DNA from: Thermohalobaculum xanthum
Lineage (GTDB): Bacteria; Pseudomonadota; Alphaproteobacteria; Rhodobacterales; Rhodobacteraceae
DNA length: 64,000 nt
NCBI RefSeq assembly: GCF_016623495.1
Contig: NZ_JAEHHL010000009.1
Coordinates: 152,915-216,914, forward strand
Direction: 5' to 3'
In this document: in pieces, positions 51,235 through 60,381 of the stretch
Layout of the letters: every line of letters begins with the position of its first letter
Position numbering within the stretch: the first letter of the stretch is position 1
The notes under the pieces: model-generated
Databases searched by the model: none
Seen by the model: only the letters and a program-made list of their open reading frames with translations
What the model was told of the DNA's origin: nothing
Made by a program: the position numbers and the translations under genes

Positions 51235-51972
51235 ATGGAGATCGGACTCTTCACGGCCTTCATCGGGGGACTGATCAGCTTCCTCAGCCCCTGCGTGCTG
51301 CCCCTGGCGCCGCCCTACCTGGCCTATCTCGGCGGCACGACCCTCGACCAGATCTCGGGCGAGAGCGGCGAGACCGACGCGGCGCTCAGGCGCCGGGTGT
51401 TTCTCGCGGCGCTGTGCTTCGTGCTTGGCCTCGGCACGGTCTTCGTGCTGCTCGGCATGGGCGCATCGGCCGTGGGGCAGGCGCTCCTGAGCTACAAGAC
51501 CGAACTGGCCCGGGTCTCTGGCGCGCTGATCATCGTCCTCGGCGCGCATTTCCTCGGGCTGATCCGCATCCCGTTCCTCAACCGCGAGGCGCGCTTCGGC
51601 GGGCCGGCCGAGGCCGGGAGCCTTGGCGCGAGCTACCTGATCGGCATCGCCTTCGCCTTCGGCTGGACGCCGTGCATCGGCCCGATCCTCGCCGCCATCC
51701 TCACTCTTGCCGCGCAGCAGGACACGCTGGGCGCGGGCACCGCGCTCCTGGCGGTCTATGCCGCCGGCCTCGGGGTGCCGTTCCTGGTCGCGGCGCTCTT
51801 CGTCGGTCCCTTCCTGCGTTGGGCCAAGGGCGTGCGCCGCCACATGGGGCTGATCGAGAAGGCCATGGGCGCGCTCTTGGTGGTCGTCGGCCTGATGATC
51901 ATGACCGGCGAGTTCGAGCGCATCGCCTACTGGCTGCTGGAGACCTTCCCCATCCTCGCGACCTTCGGCTGA
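51235..51972 (+). CDS. ccdA: CcdA-family thiol-disulfide transporter
   Basis: A 245-aa inner-membrane protein with six transmembrane segments. The redox cysteines lie in LISFLSPCVLPLAPPYLAYL and FGWTPCIGPILAAIL, as in CcdA/DsbD. It passes electrons from cytoplasmic thioredoxin to periplasmic thiols, needed for cytochrome c maturation. Start MEIGLFTAF at 51235. It follows the cytochrome gene by 178 bp. Confidence 0.93.
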   Translation: MEIGLFTAFIGGLISFLSPCVLPLAPPYLAYLGGTTLDQISGESGETDAALRRRVFLAALCFVLGLGTVFVLLGMGASAVGQALLSYKTELARVSGALIIVLGAHFLGLIRIPFLNREARFGGPAEAGSLGASYLIGIAFAFGWTPCIGPILAAILTLAAQQDTLGAGTALLAVYAAGLGVPFLVAALFVGPFLRWAKGVRRHMGLIEKAMGALLVVVGLMIMTGEFERIAYWLLETFPILATFG

Positions 51973-52207
51973 GCCGGGGATCCGCCCCGCGCGCCCACCC
52001 CGGACGCCTGCCCCGCGTGCCTTCCCCGCGGTCGCGACCGAGCTGCCAGCGAGTCTCCGCCGCGCATCCGCAATTATCGGTCACGTGCTTTGGTTTTGGT
52101 GAAAGGAACTTGCGTCCGCACCGGGCTCATGGTTCGGTTGGTGACCCAGCCGGCCGGAAGAGCCGAGATTGGCCCTTCGCCATGGCGGGTTCGAAGGGAG
52201 GACGCCA

Positions 52208-52822
52208 ATGTTTGGATTATTCGGCAAGAAGGAGGAGCCCGCCGGCCCCTCCTACGCTCATGTCAAGATTCATCCGTCAGTCGACGGCGGCGTGAGGAAG
52301 GGCTCGTCTGATTTCAAGGGCGGCACGCTGCGCTGTCATTGTTCGAGCAACCCCGTCGAGGTTCAGATCACCGGGAACGTGGCGCATAACCACATCTGCG
52401 GCTGCTCGAAATGCTGGAAACCCAAGGGCACGATCTTCAGCCAGATCGCGGTCTGCGCAAAGGATAACGTCAAGGTCACCAAGAACGCCGACAAGCTGAC
52501 GATCGTCGACCCCTCGGCGGCAATCCAGCGCCATGCCTGCAAGGATTGCGGTGTGCACATGTTCGGCCGCATCGAGAACGACGGGCATCCGTTCTACGGG
52601 CTCGATTTCGTGCACACCGAGCTGTCGAACGAGTCGGGCTGGAACGGCGCCGAGTTCGCCGCCTTCGTCTCGTCGGTCATCGAGCAGGGCACGAAGCCCG
52701 AGGCGATGGAAGGCATTCGCGGCCGCCTGCGCGAGCTGGGACTCGAGCCGTATGACTGCCTCTCGCCACCGTTGATGGACGCGATCGCGACCCACATCGC
52801 CAAGAGCCGAGGGCTGCTCTGA
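52208..52822 (+). CDS. gfa: S-(hydroxymethyl)glutathione synthase
   Basis: Glutathione-dependent formaldehyde-activating enzyme, 204 aa. It speeds formation of the adduct of formaldehyde and glutathione, the first step of GSH-dependent formaldehyde oxidation. Zinc and structural cysteines are in [25 protein letters not shown] and [16 protein letters not shown] at 52208 after GGGAGGACGCC. Fits a C1-using lifestyle also hinted at by the oxalate/formate operon. Confidence 0.94.
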   Translation: MFGLFGKKEEPAGPSYAHVKIHPSVDGGVRKGSSDFKGGTLRCHCSSNPVEVQITGNVAHNHICGCSKCWKPKGTIFSQIAVCAKDNVKVTKNADKLTIVDPSAAIQRHACKDCGVHMFGRIENDGHPFYGLDFVHTELSNESGWNGAEFAAFVSSVIEQGTKPEAMEGIRGRLRELGLEPYDCLSPPLMDAIATHIAKSRGLL

Positions 52823-52888
52823 CGCAAGGCACCGAACGGGGTCGAGCAGGCGTCCCGCCGTTCCGCGGCGGGGCGCACCTTGTGGCGC

Positions 52889-53122
52889 TCAGCCGCGCCC
52901 GCCCAGCGCGCGCAGCACGTGCAGGCGGATGGCCGAGGCAAGCGTGGTCTGCGGGCCGCGCGCCACGTCGATGCGACTTGCCAGCGCGTTGACCGACACG
53001 CCCTCCGACGCCGCGATCCGGCGGAACTCCTGCCAGAACGGCTCCTCCAGGCTCACCGAGGTGCGGTGCCCCGAGAGGGTCAGTGACCGCTTGACCGGCG
53101 GCGGGTAGGGGCCGTCCGTCAC
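52889..53122 (-). CDS. Ribbon-helix-helix domain protein
   Basis: A 77-aa RHH_4-type protein: KRSLTLSGHRTSVSLEEPFWQEFRRIAASEGVSVNALASRID. Possible DNA-binding regulator; no target known. Start at 53122 overlaps the stop of the DUF4169 gene (ATGA). This small pair often accompanies fumC in Rhodobacterales. Confidence 0.85.
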   Translation of the reverse strand: MTDGPYPPPVKRSLTLSGHRTSVSLEEPFWQEFRRIAASEGVSVNALASRIDVARGPQTTLASAIRLHVLRALGGRG

Positions 53123-53349
53123 CCGTTCGGTTCCCCGCCCGGCTCCGCGTCTGACGTCCCGTCATCGTCGAGCGGCTCGAGCCGATGGCCGTCGAGCGCG
53201 CGCCGCGCCTTGTCCTCGCGGGCGCGCGCCAGGTCCGTCGCAGGTTTCGGGATGCCATGCTCGGCCGCGTTGCGGTCGGCCTCGGCCTTTTGCTCGGCCC
53301 GTGCCTTCGCCTTGCGCCGCTGGCGCAGATTGATCACCTTCCCGGTCAT
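53119..53349 (-). CDS. DUF4169 family small protein
   Basis: A 76-aa basic protein: KVINLRQRRKAKARAEQKAEADRNAAEHG is the DUF4169 core, followed by an acidic tail (DDDGTSDAEPGGEP). Unknown function. It is translationally coupled to the RHH gene downstream. Confidence 0.85.
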   Translation of the reverse strand: MTGKVINLRQRRKAKARAEQKAEADRNAAEHGIPKPATDLARAREDKARRALDGHRLEPLDDDGTSDAEPGGEPNG

Positions 53350-53461
53350 CCGCGGCCCATCCGCCTTGCCCGTTCATGCCCGCTGGCGATGATGCGCCAG
53401 AACCGGCGCCCGCGAAAGCCCGTGGCCGGGCGCGCGCGGCGTGCGCGCGCGCCTCCTTGCG

Positions 53462-54850
53462 TCACTTCGGCCCCAGCATGTCCTCGGGCTTGACCACGCG
53501 GTCGAAGGTCTCGGCGTCGCACAGGCCCAGCTTGATGGCCTCGTCCTTGAGCGTGGTGCCGTTCTTGTGGGCGGTCTTGGCGACGGTGGCCGCATTGTCG
53601 TAACCGATCACCGGCGCCAGCGCCGTGACCAGCATCAGGCTCTCCCACATCAGTTTCGAGATGCGGGTCTCGTCGGCCTTGATGCCGTCGACGCAGTTGT
53701 CGGTGAAGGCCGAGGCGGCATCGCCCAGCAGCTGCATCGACTGCAGCAGGTTGTAGATCATCATCGGCTTGTAGACGTTGAGCTCGAAATGGCCCTGGCT
53801 GCCGGCGAAGCCGATCGCCGCGTCGTTGCCCATGACATGGGCGCAGACCTGGGTCAGCGCCTCGCACTGGGTGGGATTGACCTTGCCCGGCATGATCGAC
53901 GAGCCGGGCTCGTTCTCCGGCAGGATCAACTCGCCCAGGCCGCAGCGCGGGCCCGAGCCGAGCAGGCGGATGTCGTTGGCGATCTTGAAGAGGCTCGCGG
54001 CCACAGTCTTGCAAGCGCCCGACATCTCGACGATGGCGTCATGGGCGGCCAGCGCCTCGAACTTGTTGGGTGCGGTGACGAAGGGCAGGCCGGTGATCGC
54101 GGCGATCCGCTCGGCCACCTTCTCGGCGAAGCCGGGCTTCGAGTTCAGCCCCGTGCCGACCGCCGTGCCGCCCTGCGCCAACGGGTAGATGTTGCCCAGC
54201 GAGGCCTCGATCCGACGGATGCCCTGCTCGACCTGGAAGGCATAGCCGCCGAACTCCTGGCCCAGTGTCAGGGGGGTCGCGTCCTGCGTGTGCGTGCGCC
54301 CGATCTTGATGATATGCGCGAAGGCCTTGGCCTTGGCGTCCAGCGCCGCGTGCAGCTTGCGCAGCCCCGGCAGCAGGACGTCATGCGCGGTGCGCGCCGC
54401 GGCGATGTGCATCGCGGTCGGGAAGGTGTCGTTCGACGACTGCGAGCGGTTGACGTGGTCGTTGGGATGGACCGGCGACTTCGAGCCCCTGGCGCCACCC
54501 AGGATCTCGATGGCGCGGTTCGAGATCACCTCGTTCGCGTTCATGTTCGACTGGGTGCCCGAACCGGTCTGCCAGACCACCAGCGGGAAGTGGTCGTCCA
54601 GCTTGCCGGCCACGACCTCGCTCGCCGCCTCGACGATCGCCTCGCCCAGCTTCTGGTCGAGATTGCCCAGCGCCATGTTGGCCTCGGCCGATGCCTGCTT
54701 GATGACGCCCAGCGCGCGGACCAGGGCGATGGGCTGCTTTTCCCAGCCGATCGGGAAGTTCTGGATCGAGCGCTGCGTCTGCGCCCCCCAGTAGCGGTCT
54801 GCCGGAACCTCGATGGGTCCGAAGCTGTCGGTCTCGGTGCGCGTGGCCAT
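53462..54850 (-). CDS. fumC: Fumarate hydratase, class II
   Basis: Interconverts fumarate and malate in the TCA cycle. 462 aa. Signature [15 protein letters not shown] carries the catalytic serine loop; [19 protein letters not shown] and [21 protein letters not shown] are near-invariant. Oxygen-stable class II enzyme. Start at 54850 ([10 protein letters not shown]). No regulator sequence evident. Confidence 0.98.
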   Translation of the reverse strand: MATRTETDSFGPIEVPADRYWGAQTQRSIQNFPIGWEKQPIALVRALGVIKQASAEANMALGNLDQKLGEAIVEAASEVVAGKLDDHFPLVVWQTGSGTQSNMNANEVISNRAIEILGGARGSKSPVHPNDHVNRSQSSNDTFPTAMHIAAARTAHDVLLPGLRKLHAALDAKAKAFAHIIKIGRTHTQDATPLTLGQEFGGYAFQVEQGIRRIEASLGNIYPLAQGGTAVGTGLNSKPGFAEKVAERIAAITGLPFVTAPNKFEALAAHDAIVEMSGACKTVAASLFKIANDIRLLGSGPRCGLGELILPENEPGSSIMPGKVNPTQCEALTQVCAHVMGNDAAIGFAGSQGHFELNVYKPMMIYNLLQSMQLLGDAASAFTDNCVDGIKADETRISKLMWESLMLVTALAPVIGYDNAATVAKTAHKNGTTLKDEAIKLGLCDAETFDRVVKPEDMLGPK

Positions 54851-54964
54851 GTCTTGCCCCCTCGTTCGATCAGGCACTTCCAGAACTGGCGCGGGTATAG
54901 CGCCCCCGCCACGAGGTTGGAAAGCGCCGCCGCGCCGCAGGGCTTCAGGAAATCGTGCGGGGGC

Positions 54965-55480
54965 TCAGCGCTTGCGGAAACGGTCGAGGCGCACGACCTC
55001 GCCCGAGGACGGGTGTCCGCCGGTTCCGTCGGGGCCGCCGTCATCATCCTCGTCGGGCTCCTCGCGCCGCCCGGCCTCGGCGCTCTCGGCAGGCGGCTTG
55101 GCAGCTGCCTCCTCGTCCTCGTCGTGGTCGTCGAACTTGAGGCCGAACTTCACCGACGGGTCGACGAAGGTCTTCACCGCGTCGAGGGGAATGACCAGCG
55201 TTTCGGGGCGGTCCGAGAAGTTGAGCGTCACCCGGAACCGGTCGCCCGTCACCGCGAGATCCTCGAACCAGTCCTGCAGGACGATCGTCATCTCGCGCGG
55301 GTAGTTCTCGTGCAGGTATGTGGGGATGTCGACGCCCGGATGGGTCGTGTCGAACGAGATGTAGAAATGATGCTCGCCGGTCAGCCCGTGCTTGGCGACA
55401 TGCCCGAGCACGTCGGCCACAACGCCGCGCATCGCCCGCTCCATGAAACGCCCGTAATTTATTCCGCGCTTACCGGCCAT
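54965..55480 (-). CDS. sspB: SspB-type ClpXP specificity-enhancing factor (alpha type)
   Basis: Adaptor that binds the ssrA degradation tag and delivers tagged proteins to ClpXP. 171 aa: a tag-binding domain (about 1-125, HHFYISFDTTHPGVDIPTYL) and an acidic flexible linker ending in the ClpX-binding XB tail EVVRLDRFRKR. Alpha-type SspB is diverged from the enterobacterial form but keeps this layout. It lies just downstream of the ssrA gene on the same strand, putting adaptor and tag side by side. Confidence 0.9.
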   Translation of the reverse strand: MAGKRGINYGRFMERAMRGVVADVLGHVAKHGLTGEHHFYISFDTTHPGVDIPTYLHENYPREMTIVLQDWFEDLAVTGDRFRVTLNFSDRPETLVIPLDAVKTFVDPSVKFGLKFDDHDEDEEAAAKPPAESAEAGRREEPDEDDDGGPDGTGGHPSSGEVVRLDRFRKR

Positions 55481-55614
55481 CTCTCCCGGACATCCCCCAA
55501 GGCTGCTCAGGCAGAACCATAAACGATTCTTCGCGCGTGGGTAGAGGGAGGCCGCGAGAATTGTCCCGATGCGACACAGCGACCACGCGGCCCGGCCGGG
55601 AGGGATTAGCGATG

Positions 55615-55935
55615 GTGGGGAGAGTGCAGGCTTCTGTTGCCAGGTGCCTGCGAACCCCGCCTGCCGCGGCTAAGCGTCAGGACTTAGATTTCGATGGCAT
55701 GCGCTGCATTACGCAGCGAGGGCCACCGGAGCACGGTTGTCATTGGCAACTGTACTTTTCGGACCGATAACGGTGGTACCTCACCGAGCGAAAGCTAACG
55801 CCTTTACACGTCCGTCGATCCTGTTTCGGCCCCGTCGCCCCCCAATGAGGGGATTTTGGTGGAGCCGCCGGGTACCGCCCCCGGGTCCGGTCCGTTTATT
55901 TCGCGCGCGTTTATCGCCATAGATCCCTTGCGGGA
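55615..55935 (-). ncRNA. ssrA: Transfer-messenger RNA, circularly permuted two-piece type
   Basis: Read on the minus strand, the acceptor piece comes first and ends GGCGGCTCCACCA (3' A at 55857). A short intervening sequence (55834-55856) is followed by the coding piece, starting GGGGCCG at 55833 and continuing AAACAGGATCGACGG. The 5' GGGGCCG and 3' CGGCTCC pair as a 7-bp acceptor stem with a G-U at the third position, as in tRNA-Ala. The tag frame (55747-55709) encodes ANDNRAPVALAA then TAA. A GCAGGC/GCCTGC hairpin lies near the 3' end (55626-55651). Outer ends are approximate. It rescues stalled ribosomes; the tag is read by SspB/ClpXP. Confidence 0.92.
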
Positions 55936-55944
55936 ACAGCCAAG

Positions 55945-55972
55945 AGATAGGCGATCCCGGTCGGCTTTGAAA
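55945..55972 (-). promoter_or_regulatory. Candidate ssrA promoter
   Basis: On the minus strand TTTCAA and CTATCT are spaced 16 bp, placing +1 near 55938 at the expected start of the acceptor piece. By-eye match only. Confidence 0.35.
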
Positions 55973-56130
55973 GGGGGCAGATGCCGGGCCGCGCCGGCCG
56001 GCATGGCGCCACCCATTGCGCCCGACCCGCGCGACCCACTGCGCATCTGCGTCATCGATTGCCGCAAACCCGGCCGACAATCGCACCGCCGCCGGTCAGT
56101 GTCGCGCCACGGCGAGACCGGAGGAAAGCC

Positions 56131-57063
56131 ATGCCATCGACCGCAGTCCTGGCGCGCGAGAGCGCCCCGAGCCACAAGGTTCTCGACGGGCGCGCGCTCG
56201 CCCAGCGCATCCGCGCCGAGGTTGCCGCCGATGTCGCCGCGCTCACCGCCTCCGGCTGGCCGGTCCGTCTGGTCTCGATCTCGGCCGGCGACACCGAGGC
56301 CGCGCGGCTCTATGTCCGGAACCAGAGCCGGGCCGCGGCCTCGGTCGGCATGGATTTCGAGGCGCGCGACTACCCCGGGGACATCGGCTCGGAGGAGCTG
56401 ACCGGGATCATCCAGGGGCTCAACACCGACCCCCGCGTCACCGGCATCATCATCCAGCGCCCGACGCCCGCGCATCTGCCCGAGCGCCGCCTGCAGCGCA
56501 GCGTCCATCCCCTGAAGGACGTCGAGGGGATGCATCCCGCCAATATCGGAAACATCGTCTACAACGACCTCAAGATGGGTCCCTGCACCGCCGTCGCCGC
56601 GGTCGAGATGCTGCGCGAGACGCGGATGAGCCTCAAGGGGCTCGAGGTCACGGTGATCGGGCACTCGGCGATCGTAGGCAAGCCGATCGCCTTCCTCCTG
56701 ATGGCCGAGGGCGCGACCGTGACCGTCTGCCACCACATGACGCGCAACCTCGCGATGCATTCGCGCTCGGCCGACGCGGTCTTCGTCGCGGTCGGCAAGC
56801 CGGGGCTCGTGATCGGCGACATGCTCAAGCCGGGGGCTGCGCTGATCGACATCGGCATCAACCAGGTCGACGGCCCGGACGGGCCGCGCGTCGTCGGCGA
56901 TGCCGATTTCGACGGCTGCCACGAGGTCGCGGGCTGGATCACCCCCGTTCCGGGTGGGGTCGGGCCGGTGACGGTGGCGATGCTCCTGCGCAATGCCGTC
57001 ACGGCGGCCAAGCTGCAGCGCGATCACTACGCCGCGACCTTCGGCGAGACCGCGCCGGGCTGA
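56131..57063 (+). CDS. folD: FolD-like methylenetetrahydrofolate dehydrogenase/cyclohydrolase with substituted active-site residues
   Basis: A 310-aa FolD-family protein: IDIGINQVDG and ITPVPGGVGPVTVAMLL are diagnostic, and GHSAIVGKPIAFLLM marks the NADP site. Two active-site positions differ from standard FolD: the YxxxK motif reads YVRNQ (Gln65 in place of the catalytic Lys) and KDVDG reads KDVEG (Glu132 for Asp). The Gln of the IQRPTP segment is kept. Cyclohydrolase activity may be reduced or lost. A second FolD may exist elsewhere. ATG at 56131 after GGAGGAAAGCC. Divergent from ssrA. Confidence 0.88.
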   Translation: MPSTAVLARESAPSHKVLDGRALAQRIRAEVAADVAALTASGWPVRLVSISAGDTEAARLYVRNQSRAAASVGMDFEARDYPGDIGSEELTGIIQGLNTDPRVTGIIIQRPTPAHLPERRLQRSVHPLKDVEGMHPANIGNIVYNDLKMGPCTAVAAVEMLRETRMSLKGLEVTVIGHSAIVGKPIAFLLMAEGATVTVCHHMTRNLAMHSRSADAVFVAVGKPGLVIGDMLKPGAALIDIGINQVDGPDGPRVVGDADFDGCHEVAGWITPVPGGVGPVTVAMLLRNAVTAAKLQRDHYAATFGETAPG

Positions 57064-57070
57064 GCGGGGC

Positions 57071-57781
57071 TCACTCGCCCGCCCGTTCCGAGACGATCAT
57101 CGGCTGCTCGATCTCGCGCAGCAGCTTGCGCAGGATCGCCTCGGGGTAGTCGTCGAACCCTTCGGCCACCTCGACGAAGGCGCCGGGCCCGGCGATCACC
57201 CTGGTCATGTATTCCTCGAGCGGGTCGGGGTCCGCGCCGCGGATCACCAGCGCGTTGATCGTGTATCCCGCGGAAGCCGCCGAATGCGAGGCCGCCTCGG
57301 GCGCGCGGCCCTCGTTCGATGTGCCGTCGCCCGAGATGTCGATCACGCGCCGACCGCAGGCGTCGGGGGCCTCGCCGCCGATGGCATGGGCATGCGCGAC
57401 CGCCTCGCCGATGGCGGTCGAGAAGTTGCGCCACGCCCGGCCGGTGGTGCGGATCGCGGCGGCGAACTCCTGCGCCGAGGCGGCGTCGGTCAGCCTGTGC
57501 CAGCCGATCATCTGGCTCTGACGCGAGACGCCCGACCATTGCGTCAGGGTCACCAGAACGCCGCCCTCGACCGCGGCGATCGCCGCGCCCACCGATTCGC
57601 TGGCGAAGGCATCCGCCAGCCCGCCCATCTGGATCGCGAACTCGTTCTCGTCGACCGAGCCCGAGACATCGACGGCGAGGATCAGCTGGAGCCCGCAGGC
57701 CATGGCCGCGCCGGGCGCGAGCCCCAGCCCCGCCGCGGCGGCGAGCGCAAGGATCCCGCGGCCGCGGCGCGCCCGGGTCAT
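57071..57781 (-). CDS. DUF1194 (VWA-like) secreted protein, downstream copy
   Basis: A 236-aa DUF1194 protein with a signal peptide (ILALAAAAGLGLAPGAAMA) and a von Willebrand factor A-like domain whose metal site is LILAVDVSGSVDENEF (DxSxS). FISGDG-like RRVIDISGDGTSNEG follows. Role unknown. Start at 57781 overlaps the stop of the upstream copy (ATGA). Confidence 0.88.
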   Translation of the reverse strand: MTRARRGRGILALAAAAGLGLAPGAAMACGLQLILAVDVSGSVDENEFAIQMGGLADAFASESVGAAIAAVEGGVLVTLTQWSGVSRQSQMIGWHRLTDAASAQEFAAAIRTTGRAWRNFSTAIGEAVAHAHAIGGEAPDACGRRVIDISGDGTSNEGRAPEAASHSAASAGYTINALVIRGADPDPLEEYMTRVIAGPGAFVEVAEGFDDYPEAILRKLLREIEQPMIVSERAGE

Positions 57782-58587
57782 CTCGCCCGCCGGTCCGGGG
57801 CCCGGGGTGCGGCGGCGGTCAGCGCGGATCCTCCGCCGTCCCGCTTCGCATCGTCCTCGGTTTCCCAATCCCCGCCAACGCCGCCCGGAGCCTCGTTCCG
57901 GCCGATCACGAACTCGGCGTTGATCTCGCGCAGCAGCTTGTCGATCATCACCCGGCGGTAATCCTCGAAGTCGCGCGCGATGGCGACGAAGGCACCGGGG
58001 CCCTGCATCACGTGCTCGCGGTAATAGATGCCCGGGTGCGGATAGGCGCCCAGGATCACCAGCCCGTTGATGGTGATGCCGTCCAGCACGCCGCGCGCGC
58101 GAAAGTATTCCGGGCCCACGCCGTCGTTGTTCTCGCCGTCGCCCGAGATGTCGATCACCCGGCGGTCGCAGATCGGCGCCTTCTCGAACAGCTTTGCGCC
58201 GTATTCGACCGCCTTGCCGATCGCCGTCGGGAAATCCGAATAGACCCGCTGGTGCGAGCGCAGCCGGCTCGCGAAGGCGCGCACCGCCTCGGGGCTGTCG
58301 AGCCGGGTCCAGCCGGCGACGACGTCCTGCTGGCTGTAGCCCGACCACTCGTAGGCGATCGCGGCGACATGCGCGCCGGGCGGGCTGAGGATCGCCTCGA
58401 TCACTTCGGGCCGCTCCAGCGCATGGGCCAGCCCGTCGAACTGCAGCCGGTATTCCTGGTCGTTCACGCTCGACGAGATGTCGAGCGCGAGCACCAGCGC
58501 CAGCTTGCACGCCGCCGCCACCGGCACGGGCAAAGCCGCGCCCAGCAGCGCGGCGAGCCCGGCCATCAGCGGCGCGCGGCGCCTCAC
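57778..58587 (-). CDS. DUF1194 (VWA-like) secreted protein, upstream copy
   Basis: A 269-aa paralogue of the next gene: signal peptide, MIDAS motif LVLALDISSSVNDQEY and RRVIDISGDGENNDGVG. GTG at 58587 is preferred because it gives an RRR-type basic n-region and begins 4 nt after the gloA stop; an ATG at 58566 is the alternative. A C-terminal extension (GGVGGDWETEDDAKRDGGG...) distinguishes it from its neighbour. Tandem duplication is evident. Confidence 0.85.
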   Translation of the reverse strand: MRRRAPLMAGLAALLGAALPVPVAAACKLALVLALDISSSVNDQEYRLQFDGLAHALERPEVIEAILSPPGAHVAAIAYEWSGYSQQDVVAGWTRLDSPEAVRAFASRLRSHQRVYSDFPTAIGKAVEYGAKLFEKAPICDRRVIDISGDGENNDGVGPEYFRARGVLDGITINGLVILGAYPHPGIYYREHVMQGPGAFVAIARDFEDYRRVMIDKLLREINAEFVIGRNEAPGGVGGDWETEDDAKRDGGGSALTAAAPRAPDRRAR

Positions 58588-58591
58588 GGCG

Positions 58592-59020
58592 TCACCAGCT
58601 GCCGGTGTTCGGCATCGATGCCCAGGGCTCGGCCGCGGGCAGCGGGTCGCCGATCTGCAGCAGCTCGACCGAGACCCCGTCGGGCGTCTTGACGAAGGCC
58701 ATGCGCCCGTCGCGCGGCGGGCGGTTGATGACGATCCCGCCATCCATCATCTTCTGGCAGGTCTCGTAGATGTTCTCGACGCCATAGGCGAGGTGCCCGA
58801 AGGCACGGCCATGGCCGTATTCCTCGTCCGAGCCCCAGTTGTGGGTGAGCTCGATCGGCGCGTCGTGCTGGCCCGGAGGCGCAAGGAACACCAGGGTGAA
58901 CTTGCCGGCCTCGTTGTCGTAGCGCCGCGTCTCCTCGAGCCCCAGATAGGTCTTGAACCAGTCCGCGGTCTTTTCGACGTCGTGCACGCGGATCATGGTA
59001 TGGAGATATTTTGTCTTCAT
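58592..59020 (-). CDS. gloA: Lactoylglutathione lyase (glyoxalase I)
   Basis: A 142-aa VOC-fold metalloenzyme that converts the methylglyoxal-glutathione hemithioacetal to S-lactoylglutathione. [23 protein letters not shown] and [29 protein letters not shown] carry His/Glu metal ligands; GVSVELLQ near the C terminus holds the last Glu. Start at 59020 after GGGACACCACGAC. Divergent from thyX. Confidence 0.93.
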   Translation of the reverse strand: MKTKYLHTMIRVHDVEKTADWFKTYLGLEETRRYDNEAGKFTLVFLAPPGQHDAPIELTHNWGSDEEYGHGRAFGHLAYGVENIYETCQKMMDGGIVINRPPRDGRMAFVKTPDGVSVELLQIGDPLPAAEPWASMPNTGSW

Positions 59021-59097
59021 GTCGTGGTGTCCCTCGCGGTATATACAATATCTAGACAGCGCGACTCGCGCCGCGCCACGGGCTCAGGGGGAAACAT

Positions 59098-60006
59098 ATG
59101 TCTTTGACCGCGGAACAACAGGCCGAGATTGCCCGCAGCCGCTCAGAAACGCGAGAGACGCGCCGCGTGGTCGCCGAAGGCCTCGAGGCGCGGCTCTACG
59201 AGGCGGTGCCCGTGCTCGATCACGGCTTCGTCCGGGTGATCGACTACATGGGCGACGACGCGGCGATCGTGCAGGCGGCGCGGGTCAGCTATGGCCAGGG
59301 CACCAAGGCCGCGCGCGACGACGCGGGCCTGATCCGCTACCTGATGCGGCACTGGCACTCGACCCCCTTCGAGATGTGCGAGATCAAGCTCCACGTGAAG
59401 CTGCCGGTCTTCGTCGCGCGCCAGTGGATCCGCCACCGCACCGCCAATGTGAACGAGTATTCGGCGCGCTACTCGATCCTCGACCGCGAGTTCTACATTC
59501 CCGCGCCCGAGAACCTCGCCGCCCAGTCGACGGTGAACAACCAGGGCCGTGGCGCGGTGCTGGAAGGGGCCGAGGCCGCCGAGGTGCTCCGGATCCTCAA
59601 GGAGGATTCGACCCGCGCCTATGACCACTACGAGGCGATGCTGGCCCAGGATGACCAGCAGGGGCTCGCGCGCGAGCTCGCGCGGATGAACCTGCCGGCC
59701 AACATCTACACCCAGTGGTACTGGAAGATCGACCTGCACAACCTGATGCACTTCCTGCGCCTGCGCGCCGACGCCCACGCGCAATACGAGATCCGCGTCT
59801 ATGCCGAGGCGATCTGCGAGCTGGTCAAGGCCTGGGTTCCGGCCGCCTATGCCGCATTCGAGGACTACCGGCTGGGCGCGGTGCAGTTCTCGGGGCCGGG
59901 GATGGCCTGCCTCAGGCGGATGCTGGCGGGCGAGACGGTGACGCAGGAAACCTCGGGCATGTCCAAGGGCGAATGGCGCGAGTTCGAGGCGGCGTTGAAG
60001 GGCTGA
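59098..60006 (+). CDS. thyX: FAD-dependent thymidylate synthase
   Basis: Flavin-dependent synthesis of dTMP from dUMP using methylene-THF as carbon donor. 302 aa. The ThyX motif is present as [15 protein letters not shown] around residue 122. ATG at 59098 with GGGGGAAACAT upstream. Indicates the organism may lack or supplement ThyA. The ArsC/Spx-like gene begins 4 nt downstream. Confidence 0.96.
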   Translation: MSLTAEQQAEIARSRSETRETRRVVAEGLEARLYEAVPVLDHGFVRVIDYMGDDAAIVQAARVSYGQGTKAARDDAGLIRYLMRHWHSTPFEMCEIKLHVKLPVFVARQWIRHRTANVNEYSARYSILDREFYIPAPENLAAQSTVNNQGRGAVLEGAEAAEVLRILKEDSTRAYDHYEAMLAQDDQQGLARELARMNLPANIYTQWYWKIDLHNLMHFLRLRADAHAQYEIRVYAEAICELVKAWVPAAYAAFEDYRLGAVQFSGPGMACLRRMLAGETVTQETSGMSKGEWREFEAALKG

Positions 60007-60010
60007 CGCG

Positions 60011-60358
60011 ATGGCGGCGATCACGCTCTACGGCCTCAAGGCCTGCGACACCTGCCGCAAGGCGCTGAAGGCGCTCGACGGGCGCGACGTCGCCTTCGTC
60101 GATGTCCGCGCCGACGGCGTGCCGCCCGAAACCCTCGCCGGCTGGATCGCGAAGCTGGGGCCCGATGCCCTCGTCAACCGACGCAGCACCACCTGGCGCG
60201 GCCTGCCCGAGGCCGAGCGGGCCCAGGCCGAAACCGCCCAAGGGGCAGCGGCGCTGCTGGCCCGCCATCCTGCCCTGATGAAACGCCCGGTGACCGTGGC
60301 GGGCGGGGCGCTGCATGTCGGATGGGACAGCGGGGTCCGCGCGGCCCTCGGGTTATGA
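60011..60358 (+). CDS. ArsC/Spx-family thioredoxin-fold protein
   Basis: A 115-aa ArsC-like protein: ITLYGLKACDTCRKALKAL has a CxxC (Cys12, Cys15), and DALVNRRSTTWRGL and LMKRPV match YffB/Spx-type arsenate reductase relatives. Many such proteins are glutathione-dependent reductases or regulators rather than true arsenate reductases. Overlaps the next open frame. Confidence 0.85.
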   Translation: MAAITLYGLKACDTCRKALKALDGRDVAFVDVRADGVPPETLAGWIAKLGPDALVNRRSTTWRGLPEAERAQAETAQGAAALLARHPALMKRPVTVAGGALHVGWDSGVRAALGL

Positions 60359-60381
60359 GCGCGGGGCGAGGAGGACCGGCC

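Noticed and set aside
55537..55770. Plus-strand 77-codon frame between sspB and folD
   Set aside because: It lies over the ssrA coding piece on the opposite strand and has no ribosome site or family.
55840..55935. Structured plus-strand leader of folD, first considered as a riboswitch
   Set aside because: The structure is explained on the minus strand by the tmRNA acceptor piece ending in CCA.
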